The position numbers and the translations under genes are program-made. The notes beneath the pieces were generated by a model. That model was not told the DNA's origin and ran no database searches. It saw only the letters and a program-made list of their open reading frames with translations. Shown piece by piece: positions 36,386 to 45,899 of a stretch of DNA of 64,000 bases (its first letter is position 1; every line of letters begins with the position of its first letter). Source of the stretch: Gimesia aquarii (GTDB lineage Bacteria > Planctomycetota > Planctomycetia > Planctomycetales > Planctomycetaceae); assembly GCF_007748175.1 (NCBI RefSeq), contig NZ_CP037422.1, positions 4,334,327 to 4,398,326 on the forward strand, written 5' to 3'.

Positions 36386-37771
36386 ATGCAGCATCTCACT
36401 CAAAACACACAACCAATTGACAGGCGTGAAATGTTAAAGCGATCAGGTATGGGAATGGGAATGCTAGCATTAGCAGGACTAACCTCGAAGGAACACTTAC
36501 AGGCTGCCAACACTACACACCATCCTCCGCAAGCCAAACAAATCGTGCACCTGTTTATGAATGGAGGTCCTTCACACGTTGATACCTTTGACCCTAAACC
36601 ATTACTTAAAAAATATCATGGCAAACCATTACCGAATCCCAATTTACCTACGGAACGTAAAACATCAGGTGCTCTGGAGTCTCCTTTTCAGTTTAAAAAA
36701 TATGGCGAATCCGGGATCGAAGTCAGTGAGCTTTTCCAAAATACAGCCTCACACATCGATGACATGTGTATTATCAGGTCGATGCATTCTGATATCCCCA
36801 ATCATGAACCCTCACTATTATTGATGAATTGTGGTGACAATGCGCTGCCGCGTCCCAGCTTCGGGTCCTGGGTCAATTACGGCCTCGGTTCATTAAACGA
36901 AAACCTGCCTGGATTCGTAGTGCTCTGCCCGAATGGATTTCCTGTAGTAGGGCCTAAGAATTGGCGTTCCGCATTTCTCCCGGGTTCTTTTCAGGGAACG
37001 CATTTAGATACGAAAGAGACTGACGTCTCGCGGCTCATCGAAAACATCAATAACCCGCAATCCCCGAAACGACAACGCCGCCAATTAGACCTGCTCCAGA
37101 AAATCAATCAACGCCATTTAACAAACAGAGGACACGACTCGCTACTGGAAGCGAGAATTCAGTCTTTCGAACTCGCTTACCGTATGCAATTTGAGGCATC
37201 AGACGTTCTTGATCTTTCAAAAGAACCGAAACATATTCAGGAAATGTATGGAGATGGATTACAAGGTCGACAATTATTGATGACTCGTCGTCTGCTTGAA
37301 AAAGGAGTGCGGTTTATTCAAGTCTGGCATAGTGGTGGCCAGGAATGGGACCATCATCGTGGAATTGAAAAAAGCTTAAGAAAGCTATGTGGTCAATGGG
37401 ACCAACCGATTGCCGCGTTTCTGACTGATCTCAAACAACGCGGGATGCTCGATTCCACTTTGCTGCTCTGGGGAGGTGAATTTGGGCGTACCCCAGTCGC
37501 AGAACTTCCCGCGATGAATGGTCGTGATCACAATCACTATGGGTTCAGCATGTGGATGGCCGGTGGAGGCGTCAAAGGTGGACATGTCCATGGAGCCACC
37601 GACGAAACAGGATTCGCTGCCTCCGAAAATAAAGTCCACGTCCATGACTTACACGCCACAATGCTGCATTTGCTCGGTATTGATCATGAAAAACTAACCT
37701 ACCGCTATGCAGGCCGTGACTTTCGTTTAACCGATGTTCATGGTCATGTCGTCAAAGAAATTCTTGCATAA
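36386..37771 (+). CDS. DUF1501 protein with twin-arginine-like leader
   Basis: A 461-residue protein. The leader has DRREMLKRSGMGMGMLALAGL, a Tat-like signal. The fold belongs to the alkaline-phosphatase/sulfatase superfamily-like DUF1501 family; visible signatures are HLFMNGGPSHVDTFDPKP, RSMHSD, WHSGGQEWDHH and LLWGGEFGRTP with a metal-type HDLHATMLHLLGID near the end. DUF1501 genes are almost always next to PSCyt1/DUF1553 genes in planctomycetes, as here (15 bp gap), and the two probably form an exported complex. Confidence 0.9.
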   Translation: MQHLTQNTQPIDRREMLKRSGMGMGMLALAGLTSKEHLQAANTTHHPPQAKQIVHLFMNGGPSHVDTFDPKPLLKKYHGKPLPNPNLPTERKTSGALESPFQFKKYGESGIEVSELFQNTASHIDDMCIIRSMHSDIPNHEPSLLLMNCGDNALPRPSFGSWVNYGLGSLNENLPGFVVLCPNGFPVVGPKNWRSAFLPGSFQGTHLDTKETDVSRLIENINNPQSPKRQRRQLDLLQKINQRHLTNRGHDSLLEARIQSFELAYRMQFEASDVLDLSKEPKHIQEMYGDGLQGRQLLMTRRLLEKGVRFIQVWHSGGQEWDHHRGIEKSLRKLCGQWDQPIAAFLTDLKQRGMLDSTLLLWGGEFGRTPVAELPAMNGRDHNHYGFSMWMAGGGVKGGHVHGATDETGFAASENKVHVHDLHATMLHLLGIDHEKLTYRYAGRDFRLTDVHGHVVKEILA

Positions 37772-37803
37772 TCATACTTCTCACTCAAGGCACATTAAAA
37801 CAC

Positions 37804-38922
37804 ATGAAAATCGAACAAATCATTTGTCAAATTCTCAGATCAGGTTCCGTCACGAATAAGACAGCCAGTTGCCAGGATTCGGTTCTAGTTCGCATTAAAA
37901 CCGACAACGGCCTGGAAGGCATTGGTGAAGCTGATTCTTCACCAGAAGTCGTTAAAGCAGTGATCGACGCTCCCTATAGTCACAATGTTGCGTGTGGATT
38001 AAGAGAATTACTCATCGGAGAAAACCCACTCGAAACAGAACGACTCTGGCAGAAAATGTATCGCCACACAATGTACTTTGGCAGAACCGGTGTAACGATC
38101 ACCGCAATGGCTGCGATCGACATGGCACTTTGGGATTTAAAAGGAAAACATTTTGGTGAACCGATCCACCGACTTTTAGGTGGACAACATCATACGGAAT
38201 TTCAAGCCTATGCTTCGATTCTGTTTGGGAGAGATGGTCGAGAAACGTGTGACATAGCACAGCGCTGGACTGAAAACGGATACACGGCTGTGAAATTTGG
38301 TTGGGAGCCGATGGGAGAATCGGAAAAGCTTGATATCGAACTTGTTGCTGGTGCCCGTGAAGGAATGGGAGATGGCATATTATTGATTGACGCAGGTTGT
38401 GTCTGGGACGCCCGAACTGCATTGCAGCGCGCACATGCATTTTCTGAATATAATATTGGCTGGCTTGAAGAACCCCTCTTCCCCCACGATATCGCTGGCT
38501 ATGCCTGGCTCAAAGATCGTTCTCCAGTTCCCATTGCTGCTGGCGAAGAAGAATGTGGTCGTGAGTCATTCCGACCTTATTTTGACCAAAGAGCACTTGA
38601 TGTCTACCAAATTGATCTGGCTCGTAATGGGTTTACCGAAGCCTCTTATCTGAAACAAAGAGTCGCTGAAATCGGTGCACGCCCTTGTAACCATTGTTAC
38701 ACCAGCCCAATCACCGTTGCAGCCAGCCTACACTGGTTGGCCACCTGCAAAGATGCATTCATCTTCGAAGACTGTGTGGAAGACGAGCCTCTCAGACACG
38801 AGTTAACTTATGAGAAAGTACAAGCGGAAGACGGCATGATTCAAGTCCCAGATAGACCAGGGCTCGGGATCACGCTCAATGAAGATTTCATTGCAGCCCA
38901 CGTCGTTGCAGAGTCAAAATAA
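37804..38922 (+). CDS. Mandelate racemase / enolase superfamily enzyme
   Basis: A 372-residue enzyme. An N-terminal capping domain is followed by a TIM barrel. Likely catalytic or metal residues: Lys in VKFGWEP, Asp in LLIDAGCVWD, Glu in WLEEPL, Glu in AAGEEECGR, and the late His region RPCNHCYTSP. The superfamily abstracts a proton alpha to a carboxylate (sugar-acid dehydratases, racemases, cycloisomerases). The neighbours (zinc deacylase, symporter, FCD regulator) favour catabolism of a carboxylated compound. The specific substrate is not determinable by eye. Confidence 0.85.
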   Translation: MKIEQIICQILRSGSVTNKTASCQDSVLVRIKTDNGLEGIGEADSSPEVVKAVIDAPYSHNVACGLRELLIGENPLETERLWQKMYRHTMYFGRTGVTITAMAAIDMALWDLKGKHFGEPIHRLLGGQHHTEFQAYASILFGRDGRETCDIAQRWTENGYTAVKFGWEPMGESEKLDIELVAGAREGMGDGILLIDAGCVWDARTALQRAHAFSEYNIGWLEEPLFPHDIAGYAWLKDRSPVPIAAGEEECGRESFRPYFDQRALDVYQIDLARNGFTEASYLKQRVAEIGARPCNHCYTSPITVAASLHWLATCKDAFIFEDCVEDEPLRHELTYEKVQAEDGMIQVPDRPGLGITLNEDFIAAHVVAESK

Positions 38923-38965
38923 AGTCCACAAATGATTTCCTCCCTCAATTAGTAGAATCAACATC

Positions 38966-40000
38966 ATGTCTCAAACACCAATTCGAACAAAGATTGATTT
39001 CGACAAGCCAGGAACTCAATGGGGTACTCTCAATATTCCCTTCTCTTATAACTTAAGTGGTTGGTCACAGCTGCAAATACCGATTTCTACAATTGCACAT
39101 GGAGAAGGGCCAACAGTTCTATTAATGGCAGGCAATCACGGCGATGAGTACCCGGGCCAGATTGCCATTATGAAATTAATGCAATCACTGAAATTAGAAC
39201 AGATTTCCGGTCGCATCATTTTTATCCCCGCTATTAATATTCCGGCTGCAAAAGCGGCAACCCGTCTCTCTCCCATTGACGGTAAAAACTTAAATCGCTG
39301 TTTTCCCGGTGATGCAGATGGAACCGTTTCCGAAATTATGGCACATTATCTGACTCACGAAATCTTTCCTCTCGTTGAGGTCGTAATAGATCTACACACG
39401 GGCGGACGAGGGGTCTATTTTTATCCGTGTGCTCATATGCATCTGGTAGAAAATCTGGAACAACGTCGCCGAATGGCGTTGGCAACTGAAGCTTACAATA
39501 CAGATTTTGCTTTTCTGTATGCAGATATTGCTGGAAAAGGTCTTTTACCAGTCGAAGCTGAAAACATGGGAAAAACCGTGGTCACAACAGAAATGGGAGG
39601 CGGCGAAGTCACTACGGCTCCCGTGCATCAAGTCTCACAAGCAGGATTACGTAACGTATTGGTTCATCTGAAAGTCCTGCAGGGAGAGGAAAAATGTCGT
39701 ACAGATTTAGGACTCCCTCCCACACGATGGGTGCAGGCTCTGAATGCAGAAGACTACATTTTTGCACCAGAGTCAGGTCTCTTTGAAAGCTTCGTGGATG
39801 TGGGATCTGAGGTCTCCGAGGGACAGCCACTGGGAGCGCTCTATTTTCTTGAACGTCCAGACCGTAAGCCATCAATTATTGAAGCGAACTCGAACGGGAT
39901 TGCCATCGCCCATCGTGGCCCGACTCTGACCAGTCAGGGAGATATTGTTTTCTGTCTGGCTCATGATGTTGAAGAACAAGTGCTGAAAACATTTCAATAA
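38966..40000 (+). CDS. Aspartoacylase/succinylglutamate-desuccinylase-type zinc deacylase
   Basis: A 344-residue M14-like hydrolase. The zinc site is recognisable: GNHGDEYPGQ (His and Glu ligands, first motif) and VIDLHTGG (second His). A C-terminal domain contains FESFVDVGSEVSEGQPLGALYF, which is the biotinyl/lipoyl-like hammerhead found in DoeB-type deacetylases. Relatives remove an acyl group from an amino acid (AspA, AstE, DoeB). The position between the enolase-type gene (43 bp) and the symporter gene (34 bp) suggests it releases an acyl group from the imported compound. Confidence 0.85.
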   Translation: MSQTPIRTKIDFDKPGTQWGTLNIPFSYNLSGWSQLQIPISTIAHGEGPTVLLMAGNHGDEYPGQIAIMKLMQSLKLEQISGRIIFIPAINIPAAKAATRLSPIDGKNLNRCFPGDADGTVSEIMAHYLTHEIFPLVEVVIDLHTGGRGVYFYPCAHMHLVENLEQRRRMALATEAYNTDFAFLYADIAGKGLLPVEAENMGKTVVTTEMGGGEVTTAPVHQVSQAGLRNVLVHLKVLQGEEKCRTDLGLPPTRWVQALNAEDYIFAPESGLFESFVDVGSEVSEGQPLGALYFLERPDRKPSIIEANSNGIAIAHRGPTLTSQGDIVFCLAHDVEEQVLKTFQ

Positions 40001-40033
40001 CAGAATACTGTTTCAACACCAGGAATGAGACAC

Positions 40034-41701
40034 ATGAGTTGGCTGGATTGGGTTATCGTTTTCGTTCTGAATGGATCGGTTATCGGTTTCGGATTTTATC
40101 TGGCCCGGAGTACCAAATCCAGTAGTGATTGGTTTCTGGGAGGACGTTCACTTCCCTGGTGGGGTCTGGGCCTCTCAATTTTCGCAACCAGTATCGATAA
40201 TGCAGACGCCGTTTCACTGACCGGATATGCGTATAACCATGGCATGCATATCATCACAGCCTTTACACTAGCGAGCGTCTGTGGAGCAGTTCTGGCCTCA
40301 TTTTTAGTTGTACCCGTTCTCTATCGAGGCGGTTTTTTTACTAACGCCGAGTATCTGGAAACACGGTATGGAAAATCGATTCGAACTATCAGTGCACTCA
40401 TACAAATCCAGTACAGAACCAGTATGTTAGGTCTGATGATCTGGTCTATTTACTTGATGCTACAAGGGATCCTTGAGTTTTCACCCATTCAATGTTGGAC
40501 TTTAATTGTACTGCTGGTCATTTTTACCGCTGCCTATACAACCTGGGGAGGCCTGACCTCTGTTGTCTGGACTGATGCATTGCAAAGCCTGATCATGATG
40601 GCGGGCGGCATCACCATTTTCTGTGCAGTCTGGATGGCCAGCGGAGGTTGGTCTGCCGCTATTGAAAAGCTATCTCAGTCAACGGACGCGAAAGGACAAC
40701 CTCTGATTAACTGGTTACACATTGGTCAGTTTCAAGACAGTCAATCTACGTCTCCCTACTTGATTGTAATCGGCTGGACTATTGTGGGTCTTGGTTATTA
40801 TACCGTCAATCATACACAAACCATGCGTCTCATGGGGGCGCGTTCCCTGTGGGATATGAAAATAGCAACGCTCTTTGGTTGTCTGCTCATTATGCCCATC
40901 ATGATCGGAACGACATTAATGGGAGTCATGGGGCGTGTTCTAGTTCCCGAATTCACAGAACATTCAGGTGCTGACCAATTATTCCCCTATTTTGCCAATC
41001 AGTTTTTAGCCCCTGGCTTTAAAGGGCTGGTTGTAGCTGGAATTCTCTCAGCTGCAATCAGCACATTTGACTCAATTGGATCAGCTTTATCAGCACTCTT
41101 TACACGTGACATCTATGCTCGCTGGATTTGTAAAGATCAAACCGAAAAACATTATTTGGTAGTCACACGTTGGGCCACCATCGGTATCCTGCTGATGGGA
41201 TTTCTCTACATTCCTTTCATCGTTCGCTATGACAATATGATTCAAGCATTTCGTACTTTAATTCCCATTTTCGTCACACCATTGTTTACGATCTATTTAT
41301 TAGGAGTTCTGACACAAGTCCCTCGTCAAAGTGGTCTCGTTGGTCTCATTGCCGGTTCTCTATTTGGATTATTCGGCTTCATTGATCGCGAATTCGTGGA
41401 CCTCGAATGGCTCAGTCCCCTTCTGACTGAAAAATGGTATGCCTTCCCCTGCTCTATGATTGTAACGACCGTCGCCATGTTCGCCGCGGCTCTTAAGTGG
41501 GGATGGTTAAAAAAAGAAGTACCCTCAGAAAAAGACATGAAATTATCAAAGCACAATTGGTTATCTGAAAGTCGCGAGTCCCTCCCCAGAATCAAAGATA
41601 CACCATTTTCAAAACCACTCCCGCAGTACTTAAACCCAAACTGGTATGCAAGCCTCTTAGTGATGTTATCATTCTGGATTATTTTTGGCTTGTTCTGGTA
41701 G
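40034..41701 (+). CDS. Sodium:solute symporter (SSS family)
   Basis: A 555-residue protein with about 12-13 membrane segments. SSS hallmarks are visible: FLGGRSLPWWGLGLSIFATSIDNADAVSLTGYAY in the first segments, TTWGGLTSVVWTDALQSLIM in the middle, and LVVAGILSAAISTFDSIGSALSALFTRDIY, the family signature. It uses a sodium gradient to import a solute such as a sugar, acid or amino acid. I chose ATG 40034 because AGGA lies 9 nt upstream; another ATG lies at 40025. As the last gene of the run from 32353 it is the probable transporter of the operon's substrate. Confidence 0.88.
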   Translation: MSWLDWVIVFVLNGSVIGFGFYLARSTKSSSDWFLGGRSLPWWGLGLSIFATSIDNADAVSLTGYAYNHGMHIITAFTLASVCGAVLASFLVVPVLYRGGFFTNAEYLETRYGKSIRTISALIQIQYRTSMLGLMIWSIYLMLQGILEFSPIQCWTLIVLLVIFTAAYTTWGGLTSVVWTDALQSLIMMAGGITIFCAVWMASGGWSAAIEKLSQSTDAKGQPLINWLHIGQFQDSQSTSPYLIVIGWTIVGLGYYTVNHTQTMRLMGARSLWDMKIATLFGCLLIMPIMIGTTLMGVMGRVLVPEFTEHSGADQLFPYFANQFLAPGFKGLVVAGILSAAISTFDSIGSALSALFTRDIYARWICKDQTEKHYLVVTRWATIGILLMGFLYIPFIVRYDNMIQAFRTLIPIFVTPLFTIYLLGVLTQVPRQSGLVGLIAGSLFGLFGFIDREFVDLEWLSPLLTEKWYAFPCSMIVTTVAMFAAALKWGWLKKEVPSEKDMKLSKHNWLSESRESLPRIKDTPFSKPLPQYLNPNWYASLLVMLSFWIIFGLFW

Positions 41702-41765
41702 ACAGAGTTTAAAGAGTACAATATCTATGCTCAGAGGAAGTATGAAAAATAATATTGAGGTCGGC

Positions 41766-42170
41766 TTACTGTCCGATTTGCGTTTCACTTCGCAACAGGT
41801 TACCACGATTCAACAGTTCCTCCGTAGGTACCACGACTTTAGGTTGTAACTGGTACGTAAATTCATACCGATTTGTCACCTCAAACGGAAGCAGGTTATC
41901 AGAAACGGCATCCAGCGGAAAAACCTGGTACCAAGGCGTTTGCACTTTTTGCATTATGGTCTGCGTTTCGTAGCCATCTTTCGTCAGCGTGATCTCTCTT
42001 GTAGCATAATAAGTAAAATCGACTGATGTCGGTGTATACCCAATCTCTTCTCCATCCACTTTCACAAGTGCTCCAGAAGGAACTGAGCGGATTGTCATTC
42101 TCCGGTGCACGCAGCCGAACTGACCGAAGGTTATTAAGACCAACGCTACCACGAGTACCCCACGTTTCAT
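41766..42170 (-). CDS. PEGA-domain lipoprotein
   Basis: A 134-residue lipoprotein. The signal is MKRGVLVVALVLITFGQFGC, with a lipobox FGQFGC and lipidated Cys near residue 20. A PEGA domain follows: MTIRSVPSGALVKVDGEEIGYTPTSVDF and REITLTKDGYETQ. PEGA domains are small beta structures found in envelope proteins and usually bind or support other surface components. The ATG at 42170 is preferred over the longer frame because it puts the signal peptide at the N-terminus. Convergent with the symporter gene. Confidence 0.8.
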   Translation of the reverse strand: MKRGVLVVALVLITFGQFGCVHRRMTIRSVPSGALVKVDGEEIGYTPTSVDFTYYATREITLTKDGYETQTIMQKVQTPWYQVFPLDAVSDNLLPFEVTNRYEFTYQLQPKVVVPTEELLNRGNLLRSETQIGQ

Positions 42171-42717
<547 letters not shown>

Positions 42718-42847
42718 CTTATTTTTTCTATCGCGCCAATTTCTTATGTTGGCTTAATGTCGCTTTCTAACGGTAGGAACAGTAAAATTGTGAGCCTGTA
42801 CGGCCATAACACAATTACCTTCCGAGGAAACTTCGAGGCTCTCAGCA

Positions 42848-43450
42848 GTGATTCATCCCTTCCTCCAAGGTTTTTTCGAAAACCCAAAGCAAGTTGCATC
42901 GCTTGTACCGAGTTCAAGTTATTTACAGAACAAGCTGAGTTCACTTCCCTGTTTTCAGACAGCTCAATTTGTTGTCGAACTGGGACCAGGAACGGGTGGA
43001 ACAACGGCAGCACTACTCAGAGCAATTCCGCGATCCTCTTGCCTGCTCTGTGTGGAAATCGTCTCAGATTTTGTTGATCAACTTCGACAAATCTCTGATA
43101 AGCGGCTATATGTAGAAGAAGGATCTGCTTTTGATCTTGAAATATTACTGAAACATTATGATTTTCCACCTCCCGATGTGATTGTATCAGGCGTTCCCTT
43201 TTCCAATATGACGTCTGCAGAAGGCCGAAAATTGATTGAGAGCATACACTCTGTTTTGGCTCCCGGCGGTACTTTCGTAACTTATCAGTTTCGAAATCGA
43301 GTATGTGAACTGGCAGAAAATTACTTTGGTTCACCCCAAAGTAAGTCTTTTGTCCTCTGGAACATTCCCCCACTGGGAATCTATCAGTGGAAAAAAACGC
43401 CAGCCATACCATCCAGGAAAGAAGCTTACAATAGCCAAACCACCATCTGA
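42848..43450 (+). CDS. SAM-dependent methyltransferase, PmtA/KsgA-like
   Basis: A 200-residue class I methyltransferase. Motif I is VELGPGTGG (near residue 44), followed by an acidic strand CVEIVSDFV, and VIVSGVPFSNM, where the N/DPP-like motif resembles phospholipid N-methyltransferases and rRNA adenine dimethylases. The N-terminal FFENPKQVASLVPSSSYL is typical of the PmtA-like short enzymes. It starts at GTG 42848, the first start codon after an in-frame stop. A phospholipid head-group (phosphatidylethanolamine) methylation role is likely but not proven. Confidence 0.75.
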   Translation: MIHPFLQGFFENPKQVASLVPSSSYLQNKLSSLPCFQTAQFVVELGPGTGGTTAALLRAIPRSSCLLCVEIVSDFVDQLRQISDKRLYVEEGSAFDLEILLKHYDFPPPDVIVSGVPFSNMTSAEGRKLIESIHSVLAPGGTFVTYQFRNRVCELAENYFGSPQSKSFVLWNIPPLGIYQWKKTPAIPSRKEAYNSQTTI

Positions 43451-43825
43451 TACTTTGTTCCATGCTTGCATATAAAACACTTATTTTACTCGAAATAAAG
43501 AGTAGGTAATTATGGACTGAATAGAAAAGAGCTGAAAGTCATTCATCAAACTCTGACGCTTTCGATTAACATGAATGATCTCACGGATTCCCTAAACCTT
43601 CTTGTTCACGTATGTATCTAATCCGTTTTTGAACATCGTCATTTTTCTAGTACCAATCCGCGATGCTCTTCGATTTCGGATCACCTTTTCTAATTACAGA
43701 CTGTAAATCAAAAACACTGAAAACTTACGATTTTCTGAAATCCCCTGTCCCATTTGCTCTAATACTAGTGTACATTAAAGAATGTGTTCTAAGAGCTCTG
43801 ATAAGATTATTTGGTGATATAACCT
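43451..43825. other. Intergenic region before jetA
   Basis: About 375 bp separating the methyltransferase from the Wadjet-like operon. It probably contains the operon promoter. No direct repeat of the tRNA-Pro 3' end or mobile element was seen here. Confidence 0.4.
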
Positions 43826-45310
43826 GTGGAATTGGACCGACTCAATACATTTTTTTCGACGAACCCATCGGCGAAATTACTTCGTGCGACTCACTCAGCG
43901 TACGTAATTCACTTCCTGAACCAACATTTCAAAGTAGATGGAAACCTCGCTACACCTCATTCCAAAATTCAGCAACAACTCAATCACTATCTGGAACAAA
44001 TCCACGAAAGAGAACCAGAAATCCTGCGAGAGAGTGCTGACGCTTATCTGACACAATGGTCTACCGGTGAGACTCGATGGTTACGGCGTTATTTTGATTC
44101 CCAACACGCGGAATCGGTCTTTCAACTGACCCCCCACTCAGAAGATGTATTAAAGTTTCTCACGGAAATGATGGACCGTTCTCTAGGTTTTGTGGGAACT
44201 GAATCGAGGCTGACGCGAATTATCGGAACACTTTCAGATATTGTGGTTCGGGGGTCTGCTGACCGTGAACGACGTCTAGAACATCTCCGCGCTGAACGCG
44301 ATCGCGTTGAGAATGAAATTCGCTCGCTTGAATCAGGAGACGTCGTTTCAACTCACAGTTCCACGGCCATTCGAGAGCGATTTGCAGATGCCATTTCTGA
44401 TCTCATTTCACTACAAGGTGACTTTCGGGCTGTTGAAGAATCGTTCAAATCTATTACCCGCGATGTCCAGAAACAGCAAACGGAAGCGATGGAGACTCGG
44501 GGTCAGATTCTGGGATTTGCACTCGACGCAGAAGATCGACTCAAGGAAGAAGATCAGGGAGCCAGCTTTATAGCTTTTGTCGACCTTCTACTCTCACAAT
44601 CGCAACAAGATGAACTGGAAAAAATTATCATTCAATTAGAAGAGATGGTTGAACTGGAATCACAAACAGAAGGAAAAGATCGCGTAAAACGTATGATAAG
44701 CAGCCTGTCTCTGGAAGCAGAACGTGTGTTGAACACCACACGCCGATTGAATTCTACACTGCGCAGGCTTCTGGATTCAAAAGTGAGTTCGAGTCGACTC
44801 AGGTTGGCTTCCGTGCTGCGTGAAATCCAGGCAGCAGCGGTGCGTCAGGCAGAACAACCTCCTGAATTAGGCATCAATGTTTTTACCGAACTAGATTTGT
44901 ATCACGGTTTGGAACGCCCCTTCTGGCAACCCCCGGTCAAATTTGATGCGATCGAAATCACGCATGAAGAACCGGACGACAAAGCGCGATTCGACGCATT
45001 TCGAAATCTTGCCGAGATGCAACGTCTTGATTGGGATACCATGCGGTTTAATATTGCCAGTCAGGTTCAGTTTACCGAACGATTGCCTCTTTCAGATTTA
45101 TTGGAAACTTGCCCGCCAGTAAATGGCGCAATAGAAATGTTGGGTTACATTCAAATTGCACATGATGAAGGTCATGAGGTAGATGAAAACTCAGTCGACG
45201 TTGTTTGTATCGATACTGAACACGGACTGCAGGAATTCGAAATTCCCCGAGTTTTCTTTCTATCAGAAACACTGCGAAGACGTTCCGGGCTGAGGAGTAG
45301 CACCATATGA
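43826..45310 (+). CDS. jetA: Wadjet JetA-like protein (DUF3375)
   Basis: A 494-residue DUF3375 protein, the kleisin-like subunit of type I Wadjet anti-plasmid SMC complexes (MukF/MksF-like role). N-terminal SAKLLRATHSAYVIHFLNQHF fits the family's first helix pair; QWSTGETRWLRRYF and SVFQLTPHSEDVLKFL follow, and the centre (about 145-340) is coiled-coil-like (DRERRLEHLRAERDRVENEI). The C-terminus PLSDLLETCPPVNGAIEMLGYIQIAHDEGH belongs to the winged-helix end. It starts at GTG 43826, the only start available after an in-frame stop. Its TGA overlaps the jetB ATG. Confidence 0.85.
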   Translation: MELDRLNTFFSTNPSAKLLRATHSAYVIHFLNQHFKVDGNLATPHSKIQQQLNHYLEQIHEREPEILRESADAYLTQWSTGETRWLRRYFDSQHAESVFQLTPHSEDVLKFLTEMMDRSLGFVGTESRLTRIIGTLSDIVVRGSADRERRLEHLRAERDRVENEIRSLESGDVVSTHSSTAIRERFADAISDLISLQGDFRAVEESFKSITRDVQKQQTEAMETRGQILGFALDAEDRLKEEDQGASFIAFVDLLLSQSQQDELEKIIIQLEEMVELESQTEGKDRVKRMISSLSLEAERVLNTTRRLNSTLRRLLDSKVSSSRLRLASVLREIQAAAVRQAEQPPELGINVFTELDLYHGLERPFWQPPVKFDAIEITHEEPDDKARFDAFRNLAEMQRLDWDTMRFNIASQVQFTERLPLSDLLETCPPVNGAIEMLGYIQIAHDEGHEVDENSVDVVCIDTEHGLQEFEIPRVFFLSETLRRRSGLRSSTI

Positions 45311-45888
45311 GTGATATTCCGGAGTTCCGTGAACGTGGTATTGTTGCGGTCAACCTGCTACAGGGAGTGATCTACGAGGAGCAAGCTGACCTCTGGTCTC
45401 TACTACTTAGTAATGAATCAGACTTAAGCGAGTATTTCTGTGAAATTGGACTGACACTGATAATCGACCGTACAGAGGGTATCGCCTACCTGCGCCAGTT
45501 TGGCGATGAGGAACGCACGGGAGGTTACGAACGCTTACCGCGTTTATTTAAGAAAACTCCTCTTAGTTATAAACCGACCTTGTTGTGTGTTCTATTACGT
45601 GAAGAGTATCGAAAATTTGAAGAGGAAGACCTCGACAACGAACGCTGTGTTATCGACGTCGACTCTTTGTTTGAACTTTGGAAATCCTGCTTTCCAGCAA
45701 ATTCAGATGAAGTGATTTTACGCAAACAACTCATCACAGCGTTAAATCAACTCGAAAAAATTAAATTTGTTGCTACTTTTAAAGAGGAACCCGGTTCATG
45801 GGAAGTCCGCAAACTATTGAAGGCACGAATTCCCATTGATGAGCTGGAACACTTGCGCGACCGGCTAATTGCAAATGAGCGCGAATAG
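45307..45888 (+). CDS. jetB: Wadjet JetB-like protein (DUF4194)
   Basis: A 193-residue DUF4194 protein, the MukE/MksE-like winged-helix (kite) subunit of the complex. LLQGVIYEEQADLWSLLLSNESDLSEYFCEIGLTLIIDRTEGIAYLRQ is typical of the family. It overlaps jetA by 4 nt (ATGA), which implies coupled translation, and ends 11 bp before jetC. It should bind the jetA kleisin and the SMC heads. Confidence 0.85.
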   Translation: MSDIPEFRERGIVAVNLLQGVIYEEQADLWSLLLSNESDLSEYFCEIGLTLIIDRTEGIAYLRQFGDEERTGGYERLPRLFKKTPLSYKPTLLCVLLREEYRKFEEEDLDNERCVIDVDSLFELWKSCFPANSDEVILRKQLITALNQLEKIKFVATFKEEPGSWEVRKLLKARIPIDELEHLRDRLIANERE

Positions 45889-45899
45889 GAAATCACTCC

